DNA of 64,000 bases from Vibrio sp. RE86 (GCF_013114545.1 NZ_VTXI01000010.1:62001-126000); one strand, 5' to 3'; numbered from the stretch's first letter, positions 35,995-46,100 are shown. Notes: generated by a model not told the origin, from the letters alone. Numbers and translations are program-made.

Positions 35995-36990
35995 TTAAGA
36001 CATGGATTTTTGGTAGAGCTTTGGAGTGAGACCAGAGACTCGTTTGAAGGCTCTTGAGAAGTGCGAGATATTGGTGTAGCCAAGCTGACTCGAGATGTAC
36101 GTTAAGCTATGGCCTTCCTCCATTAACTCACAGGCAACGGAGAACATCAGGTTCTCTTTGATCTTCCTGAACGACGTATTTTCATTTTTTAGCTTTCTCT
36201 GGAAAGTTCGGACTGAAAAGTTGAGCAATTCAGCGGCTTGCTCAATCGAGAGGTCTTGCTCTTTGACATAAGGCTTGAGTAACTCAAACACACTATCTGT
36301 AAAACTGGTGTGCCATTCGATGACGGCAGGTTTTGGGCTCAGTGCGCTCTGTGGGATGTTGATTTCGCAGTTGAGTATCTCTTCTGGCAGATAGACAGCC
36401 GTCCTTGGTTGTTCAATGTACAGTTGGCAAGAGTTAGGTAGAAGCTGTTTGGTTAGGCTGACATCTGTGCCTTGAAGCTTCACTTTTGTTGGAACCCAAC
36501 GTTCTTGTTTGGAGAGCAATCGAATGAGTTCAATGATGTAGCAGAGGGCGAAGGCTTCAGACCAATCAAAGTGTAGGCCTTCTTTGCCTTTTCCATACAC
36601 GCAAAACCAAGATAAGTTGTGTTCAATCTCATAGTGGACGTTGCTGCTTGGTGTGTCGTTAACGAAGATTTTATTAATGTGGGTGATCGCATCGCCAATC
36701 GTTTTGTATTGGCAAAATTGGTGAAGCACATGTGGAATGATGCGTTGACGTAAAGCCAAAGCCAGTAAATCGAAAAACTTGGTGACACCTAACTGGGATG
36801 AGGTCAGAAAGATCAATCGTTTAATCGACTCAGATGGGACAAAATCGCTTTGTGATTCAAACAAATCAGGGGGTAAACCAGAGTCTTCGAGAAGTTTGTG
36901 TACGTCTAATCCATAGTCTGAAAAGACACTCACCAATATTTTAGCGTAGTTAGTTTGGATCACAGGTACTTGATACGATTCTGAAGCCAT
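35995..36990 (-). CDS. AraC-family transcriptional regulator, divergent from the efflux-like operon
   Basis: A 331-residue regulator with the same architecture as the one at 33752: an N-terminal ligand-like domain of about 220 residues and a C-terminal double helix-turn-helix (SIEQAAELLNFSVRTFQRKLKNENTSF and SLTYISSQLGYTNISHFSRAFKRVSGLTPKLYQ). It is divergent from the HlyD/DUF2955/AI-2E-family/channel operon, 160 bases away, so it is the most likely regulator of that operon. The inducer is unknown. Confidence 0.93.
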   Translation of the reverse strand: MASESYQVPVIQTNYAKILVSVFSDYGLDVHKLLEDSGLPPDLFESQSDFVPSESIKRLIFLTSSQLGVTKFFDLLALALRQRIIPHVLHQFCQYKTIGDAITHINKIFVNDTPSSNVHYEIEHNLSWFCVYGKGKEGLHFDWSEAFALCYIIELIRLLSKQERWVPTKVKLQGTDVSLTKQLLPNSCQLYIEQPRTAVYLPEEILNCEINIPQSALSPKPAVIEWHTSFTDSVFELLKPYVKEQDLSIEQAAELLNFSVRTFQRKLKNENTSFRKIKENLMFSVACELMEEGHSLTYISSQLGYTNISHFSRAFKRVSGLTPKLYQKSMS

Positions 36991-37150
36991 TGCGTTACAT
37001 TCCTTGTACGTTGTTGCAATTATTAGACATGCATATCATTTGTTGTCTTTTGTTTTACAAATCTAACTCTGTTTGCTTGAGTTTTCCAACTGCCAGATTA
37101 TTTTTAAGATATTAATTTTATTTAATTTTAGCTATTGAAAAGGGATTTCC

Positions 37151-38272
37151 ATGTCAGAAGTCAAAGGAAATGTGGAACAAGCTACAGAGCCTGAAGCACA
37201 AGAAGCCAACAAACAGGACAAGGTGAGAAAGATAACCAATTACTTACTCACATTCGTTGCAGTCACTTTGTTGTTTAGCATCGTTGCCGATCGTGTCATT
37301 CCTATCACCGATAATGCCCGTGTAAAAGGCTACATCGTTCCTATCAAACCTGAAGTGCCTGGCAAAGTCATCGACATTCGAGTTCAACCCAATCAACTGG
37401 TGGAACAAGGAGATGTGCTTGCAGTGCTTGACCAATCTGACTACAAAATTGCCGTGCAGCAGGCTGAGCAAAATTTAGAGATCGCAGGTCAAAATGTTGG
37501 AGCTCAAACGGCCAACATCGCTTCGGCGCAAGCGAGACTGACTTCTGCAATGGTCGAGCGTCAGAATACGCAAGTACAGGCTAAGCGTATTCTTGCTATG
37601 GCAGAAAAAGGTGTGGTGTCTAAGTCGGATGCCGATGAAGCAAGAGCAGCGTTAGCAACGGCAAGGGCAGCGGTGGTGAATGCGGAAGCAGATCTAGAAA
37701 GAGCCAAGCAGCAGATGGGTAAAGAGGGTGAAGAGAACAGCCAAGTGAAAGCTGCATTGCTTGCTCTTGAACAGGCTCAGCTTAACTTAGAGCGCACCGT
37801 TATTACTGCGCCAACTCAAGGTGGGGTGTCGAACTTTAGCCTATCAGAAGGGTTCTACGCATCAACAGGTCAACCACTAATGACATTTGTTTCAACTGAA
37901 GATATCTGGGTAGAAGCCTACTACCGAGAAAACAGCTTGGGTAATGTTCAAGTTGGCGATGAGGTTGAAGTCGCTCTCGATTTTGTACCTGGCAAAGTGG
38001 TGAAAGGGCGAGTTACAAGCATCGATTGGGGCGTTGATTGGGGACAGAACGATCAAGCAGGTAAGCTTGCTCAAGCAAGTCAACAAACGGGCTGGTTAAG
38101 ACAGACACAAATGCTGCCGATTACGATTGAATTTGAGCGTCAAGAAGTAAGTGGTATGTTGCGCATCGGTGGTCAGGCGGACGTGATTGTCTACAGTGAA
38201 GATAACTTTATTTTCAATATGATAGGCAAGGTGTGGATCCGTGTAGTTAGTGTGCTCTCTTATGTCCGATAA
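37151..38272 (+). CDS. HlyD/EmrA-family membrane fusion (periplasmic adaptor) protein
   Basis: A 373-residue adaptor with one N-terminal membrane segment (YLLTFVAVTLLFSIVADRV, residues 30-48), a lipoyl half-motif (VPGKVIDIRVQPNQLVEQGDVLAVLD), a long alpha-helical hairpin (about 95-205), the second lipoyl half (TVITAPTQGGVSNFSLSEGFYASTGQPLMTFV) and a beta-barrel domain. It would link an inner-membrane exporter to an outer-membrane channel. Its partner is probably the DUF2955 protein encoded next and overlapping by 11 bases, a pairing like AaeA/AaeB; no TolC-like gene is present here. AGGGAT precedes ATG 37151. Confidence 0.93.
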   Translation: MSEVKGNVEQATEPEAQEANKQDKVRKITNYLLTFVAVTLLFSIVADRVIPITDNARVKGYIVPIKPEVPGKVIDIRVQPNQLVEQGDVLAVLDQSDYKIAVQQAEQNLEIAGQNVGAQTANIASAQARLTSAMVERQNTQVQAKRILAMAEKGVVSKSDADEARAALATARAAVVNAEADLERAKQQMGKEGEENSQVKAALLALEQAQLNLERTVITAPTQGGVSNFSLSEGFYASTGQPLMTFVSTEDIWVEAYYRENSLGNVQVGDEVEVALDFVPGKVVKGRVTSIDWGVDWGQNDQAGKLAQASQQTGWLRQTQMLPITIEFERQEVSGMLRIGGQADVIVYSEDNFIFNMIGKVWIRVVSVLSYVR

Positions 38273-39281
38273 TGTGATTATTGAGCCTTTAGTCCAACGA
38301 CGAATTTTACGTTTTACGGTTGGAGTGATTCTGGCCGTATTTCTAGCGGCTTGGATCAATTGGCCATTGGCATTTGTGGCTCCAGTCTTTACGGCTAAAT
38401 TTTTGGTCGATAAGCCTAACTTGTATCGTGAAACCGTCTATGAATTATTGCTGGCTTTAGTGGCGACCATGGGATTAGGGTTACTGCTGGCGGGGGGAAT
38501 TACCCAGTATCCAATCCCATTACTAGTTCTTGTTGGCTTAATGATGCTATGGGGCTACTACCTGTTTTCTGATCCTAAGTGGAACCTGTTTGCAACCATC
38601 TTGTTGATTTCGGTTTTGATGTTGCCTTTTATGGCAATCTCCAATCCAGGGATCTCGGTCTATCTAGCGACTGGCTTGGCTTCATCAGGTGTGGTGGCGA
38701 TATTGATCTTTTCTTTAGTTCACATTTACTTCCCTGAGCCAGAGAGTCAGTTTTCCGGGTTTGCCGAGCCGCCAATTAACAAACAGCAACGTTGGTACTC
38801 TGCGTTTCGAGCAATGATTATCTCGTTTCCTGTTGTGTGCTTCTTCTTTCTTTTTCAGATCTCTGATGCCTTACTCACTATGATGTTCATTGCGATACTC
38901 TCTTTGATGATCACGTCAGAGAAGTCGGTCAAGATCAGTGCATTTCTGCTCATTAGCAATGGTATTGGTGGAGCCTTAGCAATTGGAGCATTTTCAATAT
39001 TAGGCATTGTGCCAAACATTGTGTTTTACAGTTTATTCATCGGTCTGATTGCTATCTTTATGGCAACGAAGATTTATACCATTCCAGAGAAGGCGCCGAT
39101 TTATGCTGGTGCATTCAGTACCTTACTCGTTCTTATTGGCAGCACCCTGCTCAGTTCTGGAGATATTGACGCCAATACATTCATTCGAATTTTCCAACTG
39201 GTTTTAATTGGTGTTTACATGATTTTAGCTTCTCTGTTCTTAGAGACGCGTAATTGGAAGTTTTTACAAAATCAGCCTTAG
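38262..39281 (+). CDS. DUF2955 / FUSC-like inner-membrane transporter component
   Basis: A 339-residue membrane protein with about ten predicted helices, for example FTVGVILAVFLAAWINWPLAFVAPVFTAKFL and SALLTMMFIAILSLMITSEKS-type segments in two similar halves. This is the DUF2955 family, distant kin of aromatic acid exporter (FUSC) proteins such as AaeB. Paired with the HlyD adaptor before it, it likely exports aromatic or other organic acids. ATG 38262 overlaps the end of the HlyD gene by 11 bases, which suggests translational coupling; an earlier in-frame start at 38250 is possible. Substrate unknown. Confidence 0.85.
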   Translation: MSDNVIIEPLVQRRILRFTVGVILAVFLAAWINWPLAFVAPVFTAKFLVDKPNLYRETVYELLLALVATMGLGLLLAGGITQYPIPLLVLVGLMMLWGYYLFSDPKWNLFATILLISVLMLPFMAISNPGISVYLATGLASSGVVAILIFSLVHIYFPEPESQFSGFAEPPINKQQRWYSAFRAMIISFPVVCFFFLFQISDALLTMMFIAILSLMITSEKSVKISAFLLISNGIGGALAIGAFSILGIVPNIVFYSLFIGLIAIFMATKIYTIPEKAPIYAGAFSTLLVLIGSTLLSSGDIDANTFIRIFQLVLIGVYMILASLFLETRNWKFLQNQP

Positions 39282-39305
39282 ATTTGGGCTAAACAAGGAT
39301 GTCTT

Positions 39306-40370
39306 ATGAAGTTAGATCAACACTATTCCAATCAAGCGATTGATGCAGCGATCAAAATAGCGGCCGTCGCAATACTCGTCTATTGGTGTTTTTCAATACT
39401 CAAACCTTTTATTCTCCTCGTCATTTGGGGGGCGATCATTGCAACGGCTTTATACCCAGTTGCGATGGCGATTTCCAACAGAACTGGGTTGTCGAAAGGT
39501 AAAGCGAGCGGCCTTTTAAGTTTTATTGGCGTACTCTTGCTTTTGATCCCGTTCATTGCGCTCTCTTCAGGAATCTACACCAGTGCGTCAGAAATGATCA
39601 CAGGTCTTCAAGATGGTTCACTTTCTGTACCGAAGCCAAAGTCATCTCTACAAGATATTCCTCTTGTAGGAGAGAAAGTCTATGCAGCAATGATGTACGC
39701 ATCGACTAACCTAGAAGGCGCATTCGTAAAATACGCTGAAGAGATCAAGCAATTTGCGTCTAAAGCGGCGTCAGTGCTTGGATCTGTAGGTGGTGGGTTT
39801 GTGCAGTTTATTATCTCGACGATCATTGCGGGTGCGTTTATGAGTAACGCCGATAAATGCCAGCAAGGTTTGACGAAACTGGTCGCAAGATTAACGCATG
39901 ACAAAGGGGATGATCTGGTTCAGTTGTCAAAATCTACCGTGCGAAGTGTCGTTCAAGGCGTGATTGGTGTGGCTTTAATTCAATCAGTACTTTCAGCCAT
40001 TGGTTTGGTTGTAGCAGGCGTCCCTGCAGCGGCATTTTGGGCGTTAGCGGTTCTGCTGGTGGCTATCATTCAGCTACCGCCTATTTTAGCGCTACTGCCA
40101 GCCATCATTTACATGTTCAGTGTCGAGTCGACGGTTGCGGCAAGCCTCTTTTTGGTTTGGTGTATTTTGGTGAGCGGCAGTGACGCAATATTGAAACCGG
40201 TTTTGTTAAGCCGAGGTTCCGATATCCCAATGTTGGTCATTTTATTAGGAGCATTGGGTGGTATGGCGATGTCAGGCATTGTGGGCTTGTTTGTTGGTGC
40301 TGTTGTCCTTAGCCTTACTTACCAGTTGCTGGTTGCGTGGTTAGACACAGAGCCAAGTGAGGCCGAATAA
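39306..40370 (+). CDS. AI-2E-family (PerM/YdiK-like) membrane transporter
   Basis: A 354-residue protein with about seven or eight membrane helices and the typical PerM/YdiK fold: an N-terminal pair (AILVYWCFSILKPFILLVIWGAIIATALYPVAM), a soluble middle segment, and a C-terminal block (VIGVALIQSVLSAIGLVVAGVPAAAFWALAVLLVAIIQLPP, PVLLSRGSDIPMLVILLGALGGM). The family includes TqsA, linked to autoinducer-2 export, and Na+/H+ antiporter-like members, so the substrate is open. AAGGA precedes ATG 39306, 24 bases after the DUF2955 gene. Confidence 0.92.
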   Translation: MKLDQHYSNQAIDAAIKIAAVAILVYWCFSILKPFILLVIWGAIIATALYPVAMAISNRTGLSKGKASGLLSFIGVLLLLIPFIALSSGIYTSASEMITGLQDGSLSVPKPKSSLQDIPLVGEKVYAAMMYASTNLEGAFVKYAEEIKQFASKAASVLGSVGGGFVQFIISTIIAGAFMSNADKCQQGLTKLVARLTHDKGDDLVQLSKSTVRSVVQGVIGVALIQSVLSAIGLVVAGVPAAAFWALAVLLVAIIQLPPILALLPAIIYMFSVESTVAASLFLVWCILVSGSDAILKPVLLSRGSDIPMLVILLGALGGMAMSGIVGLFVGAVVLSLTYQLLVAWLDTEPSEAE

Positions 40371-41030
40371 ATGAAGCCAGTCTCAAGGGATGACAATTTT
40401 TACTTTCTGTTTTTTGCGCTGTTAGGGCTGTTCTTTAGTTGTGCCGTGATGCAGCAGTTCTATCCTGAAGGACAAAAAAGCATTTTAGGCTTAATTGTTG
40501 TCACTTTGGCGGTGTCTATCGCGGGCATAAATCGAAATCGCTCGTTGTATCGATCTTGGTATGGTGTGCTTCTGGTAACGGCTACGGTGTCAGGGACGTT
40601 TTCGTTTCTTGAAAACTACGACCTTTCGATTGTGACTTTAGCGGCACTGTTAATGTTTCTGTTCTCCCATATTTACTCGGCGCTAAAACAAGTCATGTCT
40701 GCTAAAACGGTGACAAAGAACCACATCATCGGCTCGATATGTATTTATTTGCTACTGGGTTTAGCGTGGGCGACGTTGTATTTGTTGATCTTAGAACTGT
40801 TACCTGAGGCATTTAATGGGTTAGAGGCTAAGCCTTGGTTAACCAACCTATTTAATGCGCTTTACTTCAGTTTTATAACGCTAACAACGGTGGGCTATGG
40901 CGACATATCACCCCAATTACCGGTCGCTCAATTCTTCGTCTTTATGGAGTCGATAATTGGGAGTTTCTACTTGGCGATCATGGTTGCAAGTTTAGTCAGT
41001 ATTCGACTGTCTCAAGCTCAAGGCGAATGA
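40371..41030 (+). CDS. Potassium-channel-type protein (ion_trans_2 pore)
   Basis: A 219-residue membrane protein with about four N-terminal helices, then a two-helix pore unit. The selectivity filter TTVGYGD is intact near residue 178 (FNALYFSFITLTTVGYGDISPQLPVAQ), followed by the inner helix FFVFMESIIGSFYLAIMVASLVSIRL. No RCK or cyclic-nucleotide domain follows. It should pass K+ through the inner membrane. Its ATG comes directly after the stop of the AI-2E-family gene, so the two are translated together. A strong terminator closes the operon. Confidence 0.92.
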   Translation: MKPVSRDDNFYFLFFALLGLFFSCAVMQQFYPEGQKSILGLIVVTLAVSIAGINRNRSLYRSWYGVLLVTATVSGTFSFLENYDLSIVTLAALLMFLFSHIYSALKQVMSAKTVTKNHIIGSICIYLLLGLAWATLYLLILELLPEAFNGLEAKPWLTNLFNALYFSFITLTTVGYGDISPQLPVAQFFVFMESIIGSFYLAIMVASLVSIRLSQAQGE

Positions 41031-41033
41031 TGT

Positions 41034-41064
41034 AAAAAGCCCTGCCGATATAGCAGGGCTTTTT
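41034..41064. terminator. Bidirectional rho-independent terminator
   Basis: AAAAAGCCCTGC pairs perfectly with GCAGGGCTTTTT (12 bp, 7-base loop), with T-runs in both directions. It serves the channel operon and the DUF3332 gene on the other strand. Confidence 0.93.
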
Positions 41065-41068
41065 ACTG

Positions 41069-41611
41069 TTATGCGTGGCCTTTTTCTAGTTTCTCTAGCT
41101 CAGAGATTGTCGTTTGAGAAACAAGCTCGCCGTCCATGTAGTAGCTGACGTTCTCGCCGTCTTTGATACCTGTTAGTGTTGCAGTCTCGCCATTAGTGTA
41201 CACAATATCCATTTGAACGGTGTTGTCATCGATTTTTATCATCTCACCCGTTTCAATCGTACGGTTGTTTGAAAGAGGGGCAACCGGAGCTTCTTTCAAG
41301 CTTGAATCCAGCTCATCATTCACTTTGAAGTGAGTATCAGTTTTCGTATCGAAGACGTGTGGTGCACCTGATATTGGGTTTTTACCTGTCCAGAACTCAA
41401 GTGAGTTGAAGACCACGTAGTCAGCGGCGGTCGTAATACCATACACAGGGGCAAGTAAGAAGTTAACACCAGCACGAGCATAACGGTTATCAACAACTTC
41501 AACGTTAAATTTCATCACTTTCCCTGTTACGGCGTTACTGCCGATACAACCAGTCAGTGCAGTTGCCAAAACGGTTAGTCCTACTACTTTAAGTGCAATC
41601 TTTTTCATCAT
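41069..41611 (-). CDS. DUF3332-family lipoprotein
   Basis: A 180-residue lipoprotein with signal peptide and lipobox LTGC (Cys near residue 22; MKKIALKVVGLTVLATALTGC). The mature part is small and soluble (VVDNRYARAGVNFLLAPVYGITTAADYVVFNSLEFWTGKNP). This matches DUF3332, a family seen mainly in Vibrio and other marine gamma-proteobacteria with no known function. Two adjacent ATG codons (41611 and 41608) are equally possible starts. It is transcribed alone and convergent with the channel operon. Confidence 0.9.
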   Translation of the reverse strand: MMKKIALKVVGLTVLATALTGCIGSNAVTGKVMKFNVEVVDNRYARAGVNFLLAPVYGITTAADYVVFNSLEFWTGKNPISGAPHVFDTKTDTHFKVNDELDSSLKEAPVAPLSNNRTIETGEMIKIDDNTVQMDIVYTNGETATLTGIKDGENVSYYMDGELVSQTTISELEKLEKGHA

Positions 41612-41732
41612 ATTACCTGTGTTATTTAAAAGTCTGTTTTTCGGAACAGGTTCAGTATGCGTGTTATCGAAATCTAACTTTTACCATTTTACGCCAGTGA
41701 TAGAATGTGCTGGTGAATTATTGTACAAACGA

Positions 41733-41758
41733 AAAACGCCGACATAAGTCGGCGTTTT
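41733..41758. terminator. Bidirectional rho-independent terminator
   Basis: AAAACGCCGAC pairs perfectly with GTCGGCGTTTT (11 bp, ATAA loop). It lies 25 bases beyond the stop of the small minus-strand gene at 41784, which supports that gene being transcribed. Confidence 0.85.
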
Positions 41759-41783
41759 CAATAAAGAGAACGGTGATAAAGAA

Positions 41784-41945
41784 TCATTTCATGACGTATT
41801 TATACGCTCGGACAACGAGCCAACCTGCTGCTTTGATCAATGTGGTTGATAGGCGAAAAGCAATTTTGCCAGCAACGGAGAGCAGTTCCCCTGTCACTAA
41901 CAGGCACTTATGTAAATCAGATTGTTTGAATTCAGAATAGGTCAT
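41784..41945 (-). CDS. Small hypothetical amphipathic protein, 53 residues
   Basis: A short frame starting at ATG 41945 (MTYSEFKQSDLHKCLLVTG) with a hydrophobic centre (LLSVAGKIAFRLSTTLIKAAGWLVV) and a basic end (RAYKYVMK), suggesting a membrane-associated peptide. The ribosome-binding site is weak. In-frame upstream ATGs exist at 41963 and 42005. The terminator right after its stop is the main support. I do not recognise it. Confidence 0.5.
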   Translation of the reverse strand: MTYSEFKQSDLHKCLLVTGELLSVAGKIAFRLSTTLIKAAGWLVVRAYKYVMK

Positions 41946-42163
41946 TGTAAGTCTCGTCGTCATATCGGTAAGTTCTGGCGTGCAAAGATAGAGGAGATGT
42001 ATCAACAGGGCTTACCATTTAGCGCCAATAGCGTGTATTTAGATTGGATAAGACAATGACTTTGCTATCACTTTTGGAGTTAAATTGCCCGAAAAGTGGA
42101 GACTTGTCAGAACACATCTAAACTAAAAATAGCTGATATATCATTTGTTTGAATGAGGAATGC

Positions 42164-43189
42164 ATGGATTCAAAACCAGTTGTTTTAATCGTAGATGATA
42201 CCCCGAGTAACCTAGATGTACTGACGGGCATTCTAGGGGATAGTTACCAAATTAAGTTAGCGATTAATGGAAAACTCGCGATCAAGATTGCACAAATGGT
42301 GCCTCAGCCCGACATTATTCTGCTTGATATCATGATGCCAGAGCTAAATGGCTACGAAGTGTGTGAAATCTTAAAGTCCCAACCGAATACGGCGCATATT
42401 CCTATCATCTTTGTGACAGCCAAGATTGAGCCAAGCGATGAAGTCAAAGGCCTAGAGCTTGGCGCCGTCGACTACATCACCAAACCGATTACGCCTGCTA
42501 TTGCGCTTCAGCGAGTAAAGACACACTTGGCGCTTTACGATCATCAGAGAACGCTTTATCAGAAAGTAAAAGAGCAGACCAAAGAGATAGCGCAGGGCAA
42601 GCTTGAAACCATCCACAGCTTGGGACGAGCGGCGGAATTCAAGGACAATGAAACTGGTATGCATGTCATGCGCATGAGCCACTATTGTCATGTGTTGGCG
42701 TTGGCAGCCGGTATGACTGAGCAAGATGCTGATACGTTAAGAGATGCCGCCCCGATGCACGATGTGGGTAAGATAGGTATTCCTGACAGTGTGCTTTTGA
42801 AGCCAGGTAAACTCGACAAAGAAGAATGGGCGACGATGCAAAAGCACGTTGACTATGGCGTTGAGATATTAGGCAGTTATGGTGACTCCAAGTTGATGAA
42901 AGTTGCCATTGAGGTCGCAAAGTACCATCACGAAAAGTGGAACGGCTCAGGTTATCCGAATGGAATTGCAGGTGAAGATATTCCGCTTGTTGGCCGAATC
43001 GCGGCGATTGCAGATGTGTTTGATGCACTGACTTCGGAGCGACCGTATAAACAAGCATGGAGTATCGATAAAACGTTAGGGTTGTTAAAAGAGGAAAGTG
43101 GGCAGCACTTCGATCCTCACTTAGTTGACCTGTTTCTCGCTAACCTAAAACAAATCCTTGAGATTAAAGAGCGTTTTAAAGATGAGTAG
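42164..43189 (+). CDS. Response regulator with HD-GYP c-di-GMP phosphodiesterase domain
   Basis: A 341-residue two-domain regulator. The receiver (residues 1-125) has acidic residues in VLIVDDTPSN, phosphoacceptor Asp in IILLDIMMPELNG near residue 53, and Lys in DYITKPI. The HD-GYP domain has the metal site DAAPMHDVGKIGIPD near residue 192 and HHEKWNGSGYPNGIAG near residue 255, both intact, so c-di-GMP breakdown to pGpG or GMP is expected. TGAGGA precedes ATG 42164 at the right distance. Its last 8 bases overlap the start of the BvgS-like kinase gene, so that kinase, with its Hpt domain, is the likely phosphodonor. Confidence 0.95.
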   Translation: MDSKPVVLIVDDTPSNLDVLTGILGDSYQIKLAINGKLAIKIAQMVPQPDIILLDIMMPELNGYEVCEILKSQPNTAHIPIIFVTAKIEPSDEVKGLELGAVDYITKPITPAIALQRVKTHLALYDHQRTLYQKVKEQTKEIAQGKLETIHSLGRAAEFKDNETGMHVMRMSHYCHVLALAAGMTEQDADTLRDAAPMHDVGKIGIPDSVLLKPGKLDKEEWATMQKHVDYGVEILGSYGDSKLMKVAIEVAKYHHEKWNGSGYPNGIAGEDIPLVGRIAAIADVFDALTSERPYKQAWSIDKTLGLLKEESGQHFDPHLVDLFLANLKQILEIKERFKDE

Positions 43190-46100
43190 TGCCTTCATCC
43201 GAGTGTTTTTCGGTGTATTCGTTTGGGTTTGGCTAGCGTTGCCTGGCGCAGTGGGTGCGGCTGATTTAAGTGATTTGTCTACTCGCACTCAGCAATGGGC
43301 TGAGCAAAATCCAACCATTACCTATGTCGTATTCCGAAATCACTATCCCTATTCCTTTATCAATGACAGTGGCGAAGTGGATGGTGTGGTACGAAGTTTT
43401 ACCGATGACTTCACAGAGCGCTATGGCATAGACGTGCAATTCAAAATCGTCACTTCGTATGCACAGGCAAAGCAGGCATTGAAAGATAAACAAGCGGATG
43501 TGTTTCCGTTTCAACATGCCATGCCGAACTCAGGGAGCGAGTGGTTTGTTACTCAGCCTTATTTTCCTTATCAAGCCGCTTTGATTATTCCTGAAAACAA
43601 TTTCTTGAGTCACGCTGTGAGAGGCGATAGACCAAAAAAAGTGGCATACATTGAACAAAGTATGCAGCTACCACAAAACGGTTTTCAGAAGAAAGTGGCA
43701 GAGGGCTATCCCTATCCAACGGTCATTGATGCGTTAAGGGCTCTTGAAAAAGGCTACGTTGACGCAATTTGGTCTGAACCTGTTTCTACGTTAGAGCTTG
43801 CTCAACAGTCGGGCATTGAGGACCTGACGACACTCTATTTCCTTTCCGTATGGGAACAATTACAAGCTTCGATGCTGATTGAACGCTCGAAACCAGAATT
43901 GCTTGAGCTGCACAACCATCAATTCGATCACCTCTCAAGTGAGTGGAGAAATGATGTACGTTCGGTTTGGTTAGGTGAATCACCTTTTAGGCCAAAGTTA
44001 AAAGGGGTGTTTGGTTTTGGTAATCCACCTTATATGTACCCTGATAGCCCATCAGTTGGACTAGAGCATGGGATCATCCAATTGTTGGTAAACAGAATGG
44101 GGTATCAGCTTGGTGACGTTGTCACACTGCCGCCAACAGCAGCGAATAAAGCGCTAAAGGCGGATGACTCATTCTCTTTTGTATCAAGTATTTCAGATGT
44201 CGAAGACAATAGGCGCTTTCTCACAAAACCGATTATTGATATCGAATTTGTTCCAGTTACATTGAGTGGCAGAAATCTAAATATTGATAGTCAAACCGAC
44301 CTCAAATTGGGCGCGCTTCTCTACGATGAAACGTCACCGAGTAAGCGCGCTTTAGAAGAGCTTATCACCAAGATTGATGTTGCTGAGGTAGTCGATGTCA
44401 ACACACTGGAAACTGCGTTTTCACAGCTGCGAACATTAGATATCGATGTACTTTTGATTGAGCATCGGGTTTTAGAGTGGTTTTTAAGTAACACCGGTTA
44501 CATAGAGAGCTCTCAACTCAAACTCCATACTGAGCATGCGATTAAGTCACCAATTCGAGCTGAGTTTAAAACTGAGCAGCTAAGAGATGATTTCAACGCT
44601 GCGCTAGACAGTGTTAGATCAAATGGCAATGAAATGGACGGCTTAATTGAACGTTACATCGAACAAGACCTCACTAAGACATTGACCAAAGCGGAGATTG
44701 TCGCTCAGGTGATGGCTTACTTTATTGTCAATGACCGAACAGACGATATTGAGAGTGTTCTTGAGCTGTTTGATAGCCAAACTTCATTTAAGCAGATCCA
44801 TTTCGACTCAGACACTGCGGGCGAAACTCAACTAACTTGGTTATTAGATAAATCGATAGGGCGAAAAACGCTTTCGGATAAGTCGCGCTACGCTTCAGTC
44901 ACTAAGAGTGCGTATTATGAAACGAAAGGGGGGCGAACGTATGTAGGTGAGGTCAACTTCCACTTCGACGTAAGGGACTTAGTCGAGAAGCATACTTACT
45001 TTCCGTCTGTAGAACAGTTCGCAATATTTGGTCCGAACGCTCGGCGGTATGTTGAAGAGCTTTACACGAATAAAAATCTGACTGGTGAAATTCTCAATTT
45101 AAGCAACTCCGAGAGGCAGTGGATCAAACAGCAACCAAGGCTGAGGGTAGGTGTGGATCCCAATGCAATGCCTTACGAAGCAATTAACGACAAGGGTGAG
45201 TATGTCGGGATTGTTGAAGATTACTTGGATCTGATTCGGGAAAAGACGGGCTTAAGCATTACCGCGGTTAGTGTAGAGAGTTGGGAAGAGACGATAAAAC
45301 TGGCTGATCATGGAACCGTTGAGCTTATTTCTGCCGCAATCGAGAATGAAACGTTGGGTGAAAACTATCGAGTTGCTCGGGGATTGTTCTCCAGTCGGTT
45401 AGCGGTAGCCTCAAAACGAGATGTCCGGAGTTTGGTATTAGAAAATGCAACAGGTTGGAAAATAGGGATATTAAAAAATGGTGCTAATACCCCTGATATT
45501 ACTCGACGCCACCCTAATGTAGACTGGGTTCAAATCAATTCGACCAAGGAGGGGCTGATTCAAGTCGAGGATGGCGATCTCGATGGCATGATTGATACGG
45601 TGCATGTCGTCAATTACCTGATTAACTCTGCTGGTTACTCCGATATTCGCATCGTTGGCAGATTGACTGAATCCGTAACTCCGAGCCTTCATGTCATCAA
45701 AACAGAGCCGTTATTGCTGTCTATCCTCAACAAAGCAATCTATTCAATTTCAGCTGAAGAGCATCAACAAATTGCCTCCAAATGGACCACGCCTAGGAAT
45801 ATTGAAACCATCGATTACAAGTTGGTTTACCTGATCTCAGGTTTCTCTTTGTTAATTATGGTGCTGATATTTGTCTGGAACCGTCAACTTAAACGACAAG
45901 TCGCCATTGCTAATCAAGCTACAGAGCAACTTGTTCAAGCAAGAAATGAGCTTTACGATATTCTCAATACTTCCCCGATTGCGGCGAGTGTTGTGATCGA
46001 CGACCGAGTTGAGTACGTCAATGATACGGCGCGCCTTCTGTTTGTGCTTCAAGATGAAGATATGTCGAGTTTTGATGTTACTCGGATCTATGTGTCGTTG

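Noticed and set aside
41707..41940. 77-codon plus-strand frame
   Set aside because: It overlaps a terminator hairpin and the more protein-like minus-strand frame, and its product has no sensible composition.
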